Shown one piece after another: positions 1-5,675 of a DNA stretch of 9,244 bases (position 1 is its first letter; the number at the start of each line of letters is the position of its first letter). Where the stretch lies: assembly GCA_030529125.1 (NCBI GenBank), contig JAUMXP010000058.1, positions 1 to 9,244 on the forward strand, read 5' to 3'. Under the pieces are notes generated by a model, which saw only the letters and a list, made by a program, of their open reading frames with translations, was not told the origin of the DNA and did no database searches. The position numbers and the translations under genes were made by a program. The stretch is from Eubacteriales bacterium (GTDB taxonomy: Bacteria > Bacillota > Clostridia > Oscillospirales > Acutalibacteraceae).

Positions 1-389
1 ATGCACCAGAAGACATCATCATGGATTTAAGAGCTAACTTTGAAGGTGAATGTTCAGAAGTAGGTATGTACCTTGCTATGGCTAGAGTTGCTCACAGAGA
101 AGGCTATCCTGAGATTGGTCTTTACTGGGAAAAGGCAGCATGGGAAGAAGCAGAACACGCTGCAAAATTCGCTGAACTTTTAGGCGAAGTTGTAACAGAT
201 TCTACAAAGAAAAACTTACAGTTACGTGTCGATGCTGAGACAGGCGCTTGCGCAGGCAAGCTCGACCTTGCTACAAGAGCTAAGGCATTAGGCTTAGACG
301 CTATCCACGACACAGTACACGAAATGGCAAAAGACGAAGCTAGACACGGCGCTGGCTTCAAGGGTCTTCTTGCAAGATACTTCGGTTAA
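1..389 (+). CDS. Rubrerythrin-family diiron protein, C-terminal ferritin-like domain (5' end outside window)
   Basis: This is the 3' part of a gene whose start lies left of the window; the reading frame is open from base 3 (A-P-E-D-I-I before the first Met). Rubrerythrins reduce hydrogen peroxide at a non-heme diiron centre in the cytoplasm and protect anaerobes from oxygen. The visible 128 residues form a four-helix ferritin-like domain with the expected ligand set: Glu16 (GEC motif), Glu49/His52 (EEAEH), Glu79 (DAETG) and Glu112/His115 (DEARH). The protein ends just after the last helix with no C-terminal rubredoxin, so if a rubredoxin domain exists it is N-terminal and off-window, as in clostridial reverse rubrerythrins. 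The Met at 21 has no ribosome binding site and sits inside the conserved domain, so it is not the start. A strong hairpin terminator follows. Family certain; the 'reverse' subtype is inferred. Confidence 0.9.
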   Translation, partial: APEDIIMDLRANFEGECSEVGMYLAMARVAHREGYPEIGLYWEKAAWEEAEHAAKFAELLGEVVTDSTKKNLQLRVDAETGACAGKLDLATRAKALGLDAIHDTVHEMAKDEARHGAGFKGLLARYFG

Positions 390-394
390 TTATT

Positions 395-430
395 ATCGCA
401 GGAAGGCAAACCGCTTTCCTGCGATTTTTT
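395..430 (+). terminator. Rho-independent terminator after the rubrerythrin-like gene
   Basis: A perfect 10-bp stem, ATCGCAGGAA (395-404) with TTCCTGCGAT (416-425), encloses an 11-nt loop and is followed directly by a run of six T (425-430). It begins 6 bases after the stop codon. It also lies only 10 bases before the Shine-Dalgarno sequence of the next gene, so it may set how much read-through reaches that gene. Confidence 0.88.
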
Positions 431-440
431 ATTACACAAA

Positions 441-446
441 AGGAGG
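441..446 (+). promoter_or_regulatory. Ribosome binding site of the PepSY lipoprotein
   Basis: AGGAGG lies 7 bases before the ATG at 454. It fixes this ATG as the start rather than the in-frame ATG at 370, which lies inside the preceding gene and would place the terminator hairpin in coding sequence. A proper lipoprotein signal peptide begins exactly at 454. Confidence 0.88.
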
Positions 447-453
447 TTATTTT

Positions 454-849
454 ATGAAAAAATTATTAGCATTATTACTTGTATCAGTCCTTGCTTTCTC
501 ATTAGTAGCGTGCACAGGTTCTGAAGAAACAGTTAAATCAGATACAAGCTCAGACGAAGCATTAGTGACAAATGATGTAAAAGAAACAGACACTGCTACA
601 ACTGCTAAAGAAGAACCTAGCACAGAGCCGAGCAGCGAAGAAATAACAAGCGAACAGGCTGAAGACATCGCACTTAAGCACGCAGGTCTCAAGAGAAGTG
701 AAGTAACCTATATCAGATCAAGCTTAGATTATGATGATGGATATAAACTCTATGAAGTTGAGTTTTACAAAGATAGATTCGAGTACGATTACGATGTAGA
801 CGCTGTAAGCGGAAAGATCCTCTCATTTGACAAAGACTACGACGACTAG
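454..849 (+). CDS. Small lipoprotein with a C-terminal PepSY domain
   Basis: This encodes 131 residues. Residues 1-20 are a lipoprotein signal: two Lys, a hydrophobic stretch, then the lipobox L17-V18-A19-C20, so the mature protein should be lipid-anchored at Cys20 on the outer face of the membrane. Residues 21-63 are a flexible linker rich in Ser, Thr, Glu and Asp. Residues 64-131 fit one PepSY domain: the helix ITSEQAEDIALKHAG followed by strands with the pattern Y-x-V-E-F, then D-V-D-A-V-S-G-K-I. PepSY domains are found in propeptides of secreted proteases and in many small cell-envelope proteins, where they are thought to bind or inhibit peptidases; the partner here is unknown. The protein is very acidic. 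It is flanked by terminators and is probably a single-gene unit, although there is no room for a promoter after the upstream terminator. Confidence 0.86.
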   Translation: MKKLLALLLVSVLAFSLVACTGSEETVKSDTSSDEALVTNDVKETDTATTAKEEPSTEPSSEEITSEQAEDIALKHAGLKRSEVTYIRSSLDYDDGYKLYEVEFYKDRFEYDYDVDAVSGKILSFDKDYDD

Positions 850-869
850 CTCATAACATAACTTCAAAG

Positions 870-905
870 AAAACACACAGTCTGCATTTTAGGCTGTGTG
901 TTTTT
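870..905 (+). terminator. Rho-independent terminator after the PepSY lipoprotein gene
   Basis: A stem of about 12 bp pairs AAACACACAG (871-880) with CTGTGTGTTT (894-903), extended inward by one C-G pair and one T-G wobble. It is followed by T residues up to 905 and starts 20 bases after the stop codon. Confidence 0.85.
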
Positions 906-916
906 CTGTGTGCTTA

Positions 917-945
917 TTGCAATATAGCTTTTTAGATGTTAAAAT
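917..945 (+). promoter_or_regulatory. Probable sigma-A type promoter of the thioesterase gene
   Basis: TTGCAA (917-922, 4 of 6 to TTGACA) is followed after exactly 17 bases by TAAAAT (940-945, 5 of 6 to TATAAT). Transcription would begin near 952, leaving a short leader before the ribosome binding site at 961. It lies just downstream of the preceding terminator, where a new promoter is expected. Confidence 0.6.
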
Positions 946-960
946 AAGGTATAAATTTTC

Positions 961-965
961 GGAGG
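961..965 (+). promoter_or_regulatory. Ribosome binding site of the thioesterase gene
   Basis: GGAGG ends 5 bases before the ATG at 971. It selects this start over the in-frame ATG at 896, which falls inside the preceding terminator and upstream of the promoter. Confidence 0.85.
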
Positions 966-970
966 TTACT

Positions 971-1354
971 ATGTTAGAAGCAGGAATCAAGAACACAATC
1001 ACAATAAAAGTTACAGTAGATAAAACCGCTAAGGTTATGGGCAGTGGTACACTCGATGTATTTGCGACCCCCGCTATGGTTGCTCTTATGGAGCAGACAG
1101 CAGCGCAGAGCGTACAGCCACACCTTGAAGAAGGCGTAACAAGTGTTGGTACCAAAATAAACGTTGAGCATCTCAGCGCTGACCCTATAGGCATCGAAGT
1201 TGTGTGTGAATCAACACTTACTCAAGTTGATAACAGACGCCTGTGCTTTGACATCACAGTATCTGACAAACACGGTATTGTAGGTAAAGCTTATCACGAG
1301 CGCTTCCTCATAAAGAGCGAGAGTTTCATGGCTAAGACTAACGCTAAACTTTAA
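971..1354 (+). CDS. FlK-type hot-dog fold acyl-CoA thioesterase
   Basis: This encodes 127 residues, the usual length for the single-domain hot-dog thioesterase family related to fluoroacetyl-CoA thioesterase FlK. The enzyme would hydrolyse a short or unusual acyl-CoA in the cytoplasm. The FlK catalytic residues Thr42, Glu50 and His76 match Thr33 (F-A-T-P-A-M), Glu41 (M-E-Q-T-A) and His67 (V-E-H-L) with identical spacings of 8 and 26 residues. The helix after Thr33 and the later strand K-A-Y-H-E-R-F complete the fold pattern. There is no signal peptide or membrane segment. It has its own promoter and terminator and stands alone. Fluoroacetate itself is an unlikely substrate in a gut anaerobe; relatives with this triad are widespread and mostly uncharacterised, so the physiological substrate is unknown. 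Confidence 0.88.
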   Translation: MLEAGIKNTITIKVTVDKTAKVMGSGTLDVFATPAMVALMEQTAAQSVQPHLEEGVTSVGTKINVEHLSADPIGIEVVCESTLTQVDNRRLCFDITVSDKHGIVGKAYHERFLIKSESFMAKTNAKL

Positions 1355-1367
1355 ACTAATATATAAC

Positions 1368-1402
1368 AAAAAGCGATGCTGTTACGCATCGCTTTTATTT
1401 TT
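1368..1402. terminator. Bidirectional terminator between convergent genes
   Basis: An 11-bp perfect stem pairs AAAAGCGATGC (1369-1379) with GCATCGCTTTT (1386-1396) around a 6-nt loop. On the + strand it is followed by TTTTATTTTT; on the - strand the complementary A-run (1368-1372) gives TTTTT. It therefore suits both the thioesterase gene ending at 1354 and the permease gene ending at 1406. Confidence 0.88.
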
Positions 1403-1405
1403 GCA

Positions 1406-4400
1406 TTATTCTATTGATTTAAGGCTTTCTACCATATTGACAGCTTTGATCCTGAAGAACATTATGAAGTTCACAACCAAGCTGAACACTGCTGTCAGCA
1501 ACGCTGCCCATACGCAACTCATCGCATGAATCTGCTTGCCAAACATGATAGTGTCTATCTCAACCGTCTTAACAACGAAAGACCACAGCCATATACCTAG
1601 CACAAGTCCGACAGCTATACCAAAAATCATCAGTATGATATTCTCTCTGTATACGAAGTTAGCTGTTTCAAGATGCTTAAAACCAAGCACTTTGATTGTC
1701 GCAATCTCGCGGTTGCGCTCTGCTAAATTAATATTAGTCAGATTATACAGCACAACAATAGCAAGCGCTCCAGCGCAGATAATCATAACAAGTACAATGA
1801 TATTCATCGAGCTGATCATATCTTCAAAATCGTTTACAAGTGTAGATGTAAACGAAATCGCTGTCACATCGTCACGATCAAGATAGTCTGTGCCAAGCTG
1901 TTTTTCTAGAGTATCAGAAAGCTCAGGAGTATAAGCGTAAGCCATGTTGTACTCAGGGCTATCCCCAGTAAATTCAGCATAGTTATCAGCGCTAATGTAC
2001 ACGTAGTTATAGACATAGTTTTCGCATATACCTACAACTTCTGCTTCGAATTCATCATCGCCTACTGTGACCATATCGCCCACATCAACAGCCAATATCT
2101 TAGCAAGCTTCTCAGAAAGAATTACACCGTCAGCGTTAAGCGTCAGATCTTTTTGTGACTCACGCTCGCGCAAGTGTATCATACGCTCAAAGTCTGTAGC
2201 GTTTTCAGCTACTGTGAGATAAACCTCAGTGTCTACAGTTTCACTCTGTGATGAAACCGAGATAACCTTCTGCATAACTAAAGCAGTATTTTCGAACCTG
2301 CTGTCTTGTCTGATATCTTTAATCAGCGCATCTGTATCATCTGAAGTGTTCTTATCGTTCATAACAACGATGGTGTTATACGAAGACACCTGATTGAACT
2401 GTAAGTCAATGACGTCGTTAATAGAATCGTAAAGTCCAAATGCCGTCAGCATGAGCGCTGTACATCCAGCTATGCCAACAACAGTCATCAACAAACGCGA
2501 CTTATATCTGAAAAGATTTCGCCATGTAACTTTCGAAGAAAAGTTAAACCTCTTCCAGATAAACGAGATTCTTTCTATCAATATTCGTTTGCCTGCTTTT
2601 GGCGCCTTTGGTCGCATCAGCGACGCAGGCTTGTTCTTAAGCGATCTGTAGCAAACAAAGAAAGTAACAAGCGAACAACACGCAAACGCTGCAATAACAG
2701 CAAGATACAAACTGCCAGTATCAACAACTATATCAATATCTCGCATATTGTAGAGCATTCCGTATGCGTTATATATTACTCTCGGCAACGTCGGAATAAA
2801 CGCAAAACTACCTATCAGACAGCCAAGGAGTGCTGCCATACATGAGTAAGATACAAACTTAAAGATAATACGTTTGTTGCTATAGCCTATAGCTTTGAGC
2901 GTGCCGATTTCTGTACGTTTTTCCTCTACCAGACGAGTCATAGTAGTCAGGCACACAAGCATCGCAACTAATAAGAAGAACAACGGGAACACAGTAGCAA
3001 CCGCATCAACTCGGTTTGTATTCTCGATAAATCCGGAGTAAGCAGGGTTATCGCTTCTGTCAAAAATATACCACTTTACTTCGCCGATTTCATCAAGCTG
3101 AGATTGTGCATCATTTAATTTCTTCTCAGCTTTTGCAAACTCTTCGTCAGCCTGAGTTTTCGATTTTTCGAGTTCTTTTTTACTGTCTTCTATTTCTTTC
3201 AAGCCAGTTGCTCTTGCAACATCAAGCTCAGCTATCGAGCTTTCAAGCTCTTTGTAGCCTGAATTTATTTCATCTTCAGACTTGCTAAGCTCGTTTTTAT
3301 ATGTCTCCAAGCCTGAGAGCGCTTCGTCTTCTTTTACGTTATAATCTGTCCAGCCTATATCAAGCTGCTCCTTAGCAGAAGCAAGCTGTACCTGAGCAAG
3401 CGCTATGCTGTCTTCTAACTGTGAAATGTTACCCTGTAGCTGAATAACAATCGCATTGGCTTTGAATATAGTTGAATTATATGTATTGCCAAAAACAGAG
3501 CTGAGATATGTCTTAACCTGTAACAAAACTTCGCTCGCATTATCAGCTGTGACAGATGCCGAGTACGCCGTTAATGTATCAACAACTGCAGGTTCGGTAT
3601 TTTCAGGCAGTGACGAAATAATACCGTTTATCGTACCCTGAGCTGTCCTCACTACCGAGTTTTCTAGCATTACTAAGTTTTTATTGAATGACTGCACCTG
3701 TGCACATCCATCATCATACTTAGCCTGAGCATCTTCAAGCTGCTTTTTAGCAGCATTAAGTTTTGAAATAGTATCTTCTTCAGTTGCGTAATACGCATCC
3801 CACTGGGTTTTCAGCTCTGCTTTGCCAGTATCGAGCTGTGCTCTGGCACTATCGATCTGAGCCTGTGCTGAAGAAAGCTGTAAGTCTAGCTCTTTCTCGC
3901 CGTCTTCTATCTTTTTCTGAGCATCACTTAGCTTCTTTTTGGTATCAGCCTTCTGGTCTTCAAGCTCTTTTCTACCATCGTCAACCGCTTTTTGCGCTTT
4001 ATCGATGTTTTTAGCTGTAAACACCTTGACTCTCTTATCAGAAACTCTTTCGAGTTTAGCAGTGATTTTTTCTACATAGTCTTCGTATTCATCAGAAAAC
4101 GGAGAAACAGACTGATCAATATTGAGTGTAGCATATACAACAGTATAGCGCTCAGCACTGAAGCTATCTTCTGATATGTATGCAAACTCGTCAATTTTAC
4201 CTGTGCCGACGTTGGTTGTGCCTCGCTCAAGCGAAATGTACATAGAAGACTTAACAACACCTACAACCTTGTACTGGAGAGTATTGAGCTGCTGTGTAAC
4301 ATCTATATCACCAACAACAGGGTCAATATTAATAGTATCTCCTATTTCATAATGACCGAATTTGCCGTCTTCAATAGCAATTTCTCCTGCCTTTTGTGGC

Positions 4401-4786
4401 ATACGACCTTCAATAACATCAAAGGTACTGATTTTCTCATTATCTTCATAAGCAGCAGGAACAGCGAGTAAACGGATAATACTGCCTGCTTCTCCTGAGT
4501 TAACAGACGCATCCAAATAGTAAGATGGCATAACATCTTCAATACCACCGGTCTTTTTGATGGCGGCTACGTCATCATCATCAAAACCAACAGTAGATAT
4601 AAGTCGCATATCCATTAGATTTGTATCTTCATAATAGTCTATAGCCATCTGCTCCATAGATGGAGATGCGCTCTTTACACCAACAAAGAAACCGACACCA
4701 ATCGCAACAATCAACATAATAGAGATAAAACGTGCTTTGGTGTTCTTTATCTCTCTTAATATATTTTTGATAAATGCAGTTTTCAC
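1406..4786 (-). CDS. Large FtsX/MacB-type ABC transporter permease with extracellular coiled-coil hairpin
   Basis: This encodes 1126 residues and contains two FtsX-type permease units. TM1 (about 19-38) is followed by a large extracytoplasmic region. A MacB-like part (about 40-260) comes first. Two long heptad-like stretches rich in Lys, Glu, Gln and Ala (about 262-375 and 443-565) then flank a small non-coiled segment (about 376-442), suggesting an antiparallel coiled-coil hairpin. TM2-4 fall near 597-617, 645-665 and 692-713. A cytoplasmic linker leads to TM5 (765-786), a second extracytoplasmic domain, and TM6-8 (995-1018, 1050-1070, 1089-1112). The paired cytoplasmic motifs E-E-K-R-T-E-I-G-T-L-K-A-I-G (621-634) and A-E-R-N-R-E-I-A-T-I-K-V-L-G (1022-1035) are the FtsX coupling helices. 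The start is GTG at 4786, set by AAGGAGG 7 bases upstream. It lies 43 bp behind its ATPase, as in peptide or lipoprotein exporters and cell-wall regulators of this superfamily; the cargo cannot be told from sequence. Confidence 0.94.
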   Translation of the reverse strand: MKTAFIKNILREIKNTKARFISIMLIVAIGVGFFVGVKSASPSMEQMAIDYYEDTNLMDMRLISTVGFDDDDVAAIKKTGGIEDVMPSYYLDASVNSGEAGSIIRLLAVPAAYEDNEKISTFDVIEGRMPQKAGEIAIEDGKFGHYEIGDTINIDPVVGDIDVTQQLNTLQYKVVGVVKSSMYISLERGTTNVGTGKIDEFAYISEDSFSAERYTVVYATLNIDQSVSPFSDEYEDYVEKITAKLERVSDKRVKVFTAKNIDKAQKAVDDGRKELEDQKADTKKKLSDAQKKIEDGEKELDLQLSSAQAQIDSARAQLDTGKAELKTQWDAYYATEEDTISKLNAAKKQLEDAQAKYDDGCAQVQSFNKNLVMLENSVVRTAQGTINGIISSLPENTEPAVVDTLTAYSASVTADNASEVLLQVKTYLSSVFGNTYNSTIFKANAIVIQLQGNISQLEDSIALAQVQLASAKEQLDIGWTDYNVKEDEALSGLETYKNELSKSEDEINSGYKELESSIAELDVARATGLKEIEDSKKELEKSKTQADEEFAKAEKKLNDAQSQLDEIGEVKWYIFDRSDNPAYSGFIENTNRVDAVATVFPLFFLLVAMLVCLTTMTRLVEEKRTEIGTLKAIGYSNKRIIFKFVSYSCMAALLGCLIGSFAFIPTLPRVIYNAYGMLYNMRDIDIVVDTGSLYLAVIAAFACCSLVTFFVCYRSLKNKPASLMRPKAPKAGKRILIERISFIWKRFNFSSKVTWRNLFRYKSRLLMTVVGIAGCTALMLTAFGLYDSINDVIDLQFNQVSSYNTIVVMNDKNTSDDTDALIKDIRQDSRFENTALVMQKVISVSSQSETVDTEVYLTVAENATDFERMIHLRERESQKDLTLNADGVILSEKLAKILAVDVGDMVTVGDDEFEAEVVGICENYVYNYVYISADNYAEFTGDSPEYNMAYAYTPELSDTLEKQLGTDYLDRDDVTAISFTSTLVNDFEDMISSMNIIVLVMIICAGALAIVVLYNLTNINLAERNREIATIKVLGFKHLETANFVYRENIILMIFGIAVGLVLGIWLWSFVVKTVEIDTIMFGKQIHAMSCVWAALLTAVFSLVVNFIMFFRIKAVNMVESLKSIE

Positions 4787-4793
4787 CCGTGTT

Positions 4794-4800
4794 CCTCCTT
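4794..4800 (-). promoter_or_regulatory. Ribosome binding site fixing a GTG start of the permease
   Basis: On the - strand AAGGAGG ends 7 bases before GTG at 4786-4784. No ATG or TTG codon with equal support is nearby, and translation from this GTG gives the basic N-terminus followed by TM1 that is expected for FtsX-type permeases. Confidence 0.85.
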
Positions 4801-4829
4801 CCTGATTATTTTTCTATAACAGAATTATA

Positions 4830-5531
4830 TTACCACTCAATTGATTCTACATCCTGTGGGTTTTTATTTACAGAATTTTCAATAACCTTACCGCTTTTCA
4901 TACGTATAACTCTGTCAGCCATCGGGGTAATAGCCTGATTGTGAGTAATCAGCACAACTGTCATTCCCTCTTTTCTGCAGGTATCCTGCAGAAGCTTCAG
5001 TATAGCTCGTCCTGTATTGTAGTCAAGCGCACCAGTAGGTTCATCGCACAAAAGCAACTTTGGTCTTTTTGCAAGTGCACGAGCAATCGACACGCGCTGC
5101 TGTTCACCACCAGACAGTTGTGCAGGGAAATTGTTCTTTCTATCCCCCAGACCAACGCTCTCAAGCGATAAATCAACGTCCATAGGGTCTTTACTTATTT
5201 GAGTAGCAAGCTCCACGTTTTCTTTAGCAGTGAGGTTTGGAATCAGGTTATAAAACTGAAACACAAAGCCAATGTCATATCTGCGATATTCAATCAGATT
5301 ACTATCTGAAAGTTTCGTGATATCTTTGTTATCAATCAGCACTTGTCCTGATGTGACACAATCCATACCGCCTAATATATAAAGTACAGTAGTTTTGCCT
5401 GCACAGGAAGAACCTACTACTACAGCAAACTCACCCTGTTCGATATTAAACGAGATGCCATCAACCGCGTTGATAACCACTTCTCCCATTTTGTACTGTT
5501 TTACAACATTCTTAAATTCAACTAAACTCAT
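4830..5531 (-). CDS. ABC transporter ATPase of the MacB/LolD type with Cys in Walker A
   Basis: This encodes 233 residues, the usual length for the nucleotide-binding subunit of MacB/LolD/FtsE-type transporters. It should dimerise at the inner membrane face and drive the permease encoded next. All key motifs are visible: Walker A 40-48 (GSSCAGKTT), Q-loop Gln92, signature L-S-G-G-E-Q-Q-R from 139, Walker B L-L-L-C-D-E ending at Glu164, D-loop G-A-L-D, and switch His197. The phrase L-G-G-M-D after Walker A is typical of this subgroup. Oddly, the middle Gly of G-x-x-G-x-G-K is Cys43 (codon TGT), although the Lys46 and Thr47 that contact phosphate and Mg are intact. The start ATG is preceded on the - strand by AAAGGTG at a 7-base distance. 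The gene comes first in a two-gene operon with the permease and has a promoter candidate at 5578-5606. Confidence 0.95.
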   Translation of the reverse strand: MSLVEFKNVVKQYKMGEVVINAVDGISFNIEQGEFAVVVGSSCAGKTTVLYILGGMDCVTSGQVLIDNKDITKLSDSNLIEYRRYDIGFVFQFYNLIPNLTAKENVELATQISKDPMDVDLSLESVGLGDRKNNFPAQLSGGEQQRVSIARALAKRPKLLLCDEPTGALDYNTGRAILKLLQDTCRKEGMTVVLITHNQAITPMADRVIRMKSGKVIENSVNKNPQDVESIEW

Positions 5532-5545
5532 ACTTAATCACCTTT

Positions 5546-5556
5546 AAAAGTACAAA
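5546..5556. repeat. 11-bp direct repeat, copy A (AAAAGTACAAA)
   Basis: AAAAGTACAAA here is identical to 5620-5630, 74 bp away. Read on the - strand as TTTGTACTTTT, this copy lies between the likely transcription start and the ribosome binding site of the ATPase gene. Its placement around a promoter makes an operator possible, but no regulator is known. Confidence 0.5.
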
Positions 5557-5577
5557 TGTGCATAATTCTATAGAGTA

Positions 5578-5606
5578 ATATTATCACAAAACACACTGGT
5601 TTTCAA
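5578..5606 (-). promoter_or_regulatory. Probable promoter of the ABC transporter operon
   Basis: On the - strand TTGAAA (5606-5601, 5 of 6) is followed by TGTGATAATAT. This can be read either as a 15-bp spacer with extended -10 TGT-GATAAT (5585-5580) or as a 17-bp spacer with TAATAT (5583-5578). Transcription would start near 5572, leaving about 40 bases before the ATG. It sits directly downstream of the amylase terminator, so the transporter is likely transcribed independently. Confidence 0.5.
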
Positions 5607-5619
5607 CACATATATACAT

Positions 5620-5630
5620 AAAAGTACAAA
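5620..5630. repeat. 11-bp direct repeat, copy B (AAAAGTACAAA)
   Basis: This is the second exact copy of AAAAGTACAAA, in the same orientation as 5546-5556. Read on the - strand it lies about 14 bases upstream of the -35 element of the transporter promoter and runs into the T-tract of the amylase terminator, so part of the match may be due to that tract. Confidence 0.45.
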
Positions 5631-5658
5631 AAAGGCCCGGAACGAATCCGAGCCTTTT
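5628..5658 (-). terminator. Rho-independent terminator after the alpha-amylase gene
   Basis: On the + strand AAAAGGC (5630-5636), an unpaired C, and CGGA (5638-5641) pair with TCCG (5647-5650), an unpaired A, and GCCTTTT (5652-5658) around a 5-nt loop. Read on the - strand the hairpin ends in a run of six T opposite 5628-5633. It starts 18 bases after the amylase stop codon. Confidence 0.85.
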
Positions 5659-5675
5659 ATTAATAACAAAGGTTA

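Noticed and set aside
21..389. ATG at 21 as the start of a short ferritin-like gene
   Set aside because: There is no ribosome binding site before it, the frame is open to the left edge, and the Met lies at the start of the conserved first helix.
370..396. Possible promoter TTGCAA - 15 bp - TATTAT for the lipoprotein gene
   Set aside because: The spacer is short, the elements overlap the end of the previous gene, and transcription would start inside the terminator hairpin; the support is too weak.
370..453. Upstream in-frame ATG (370) for the lipoprotein
   Set aside because: It overlaps the preceding gene and the terminator; the start at 454 has a perfect ribosome binding site and signal peptide.
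896..970. Upstream in-frame ATG (896) for the thioesterase
   Set aside because: It lies within the terminator hairpin and before the promoter; the start at 971 has GGAGG in front and the known family length.
889..1194. Open frame antisense to the thioesterase
   Set aside because: It covers the promoter and the catalytic region of a well-supported gene and has no features of its own.
1536..1886. Open frame of 116 codons antisense to the permease
   Set aside because: No ribosome binding site or recognisable domain; it lies wholly opposite a conserved FtsX domain.
3092..4003. Coiled-coil repeats read as a possible DNA tandem repeat or phage tail-fibre segment
   Set aside because: The repetition is at the level of heptad-like amino acids, not exact DNA units, and the segment is in frame inside an intact permease.
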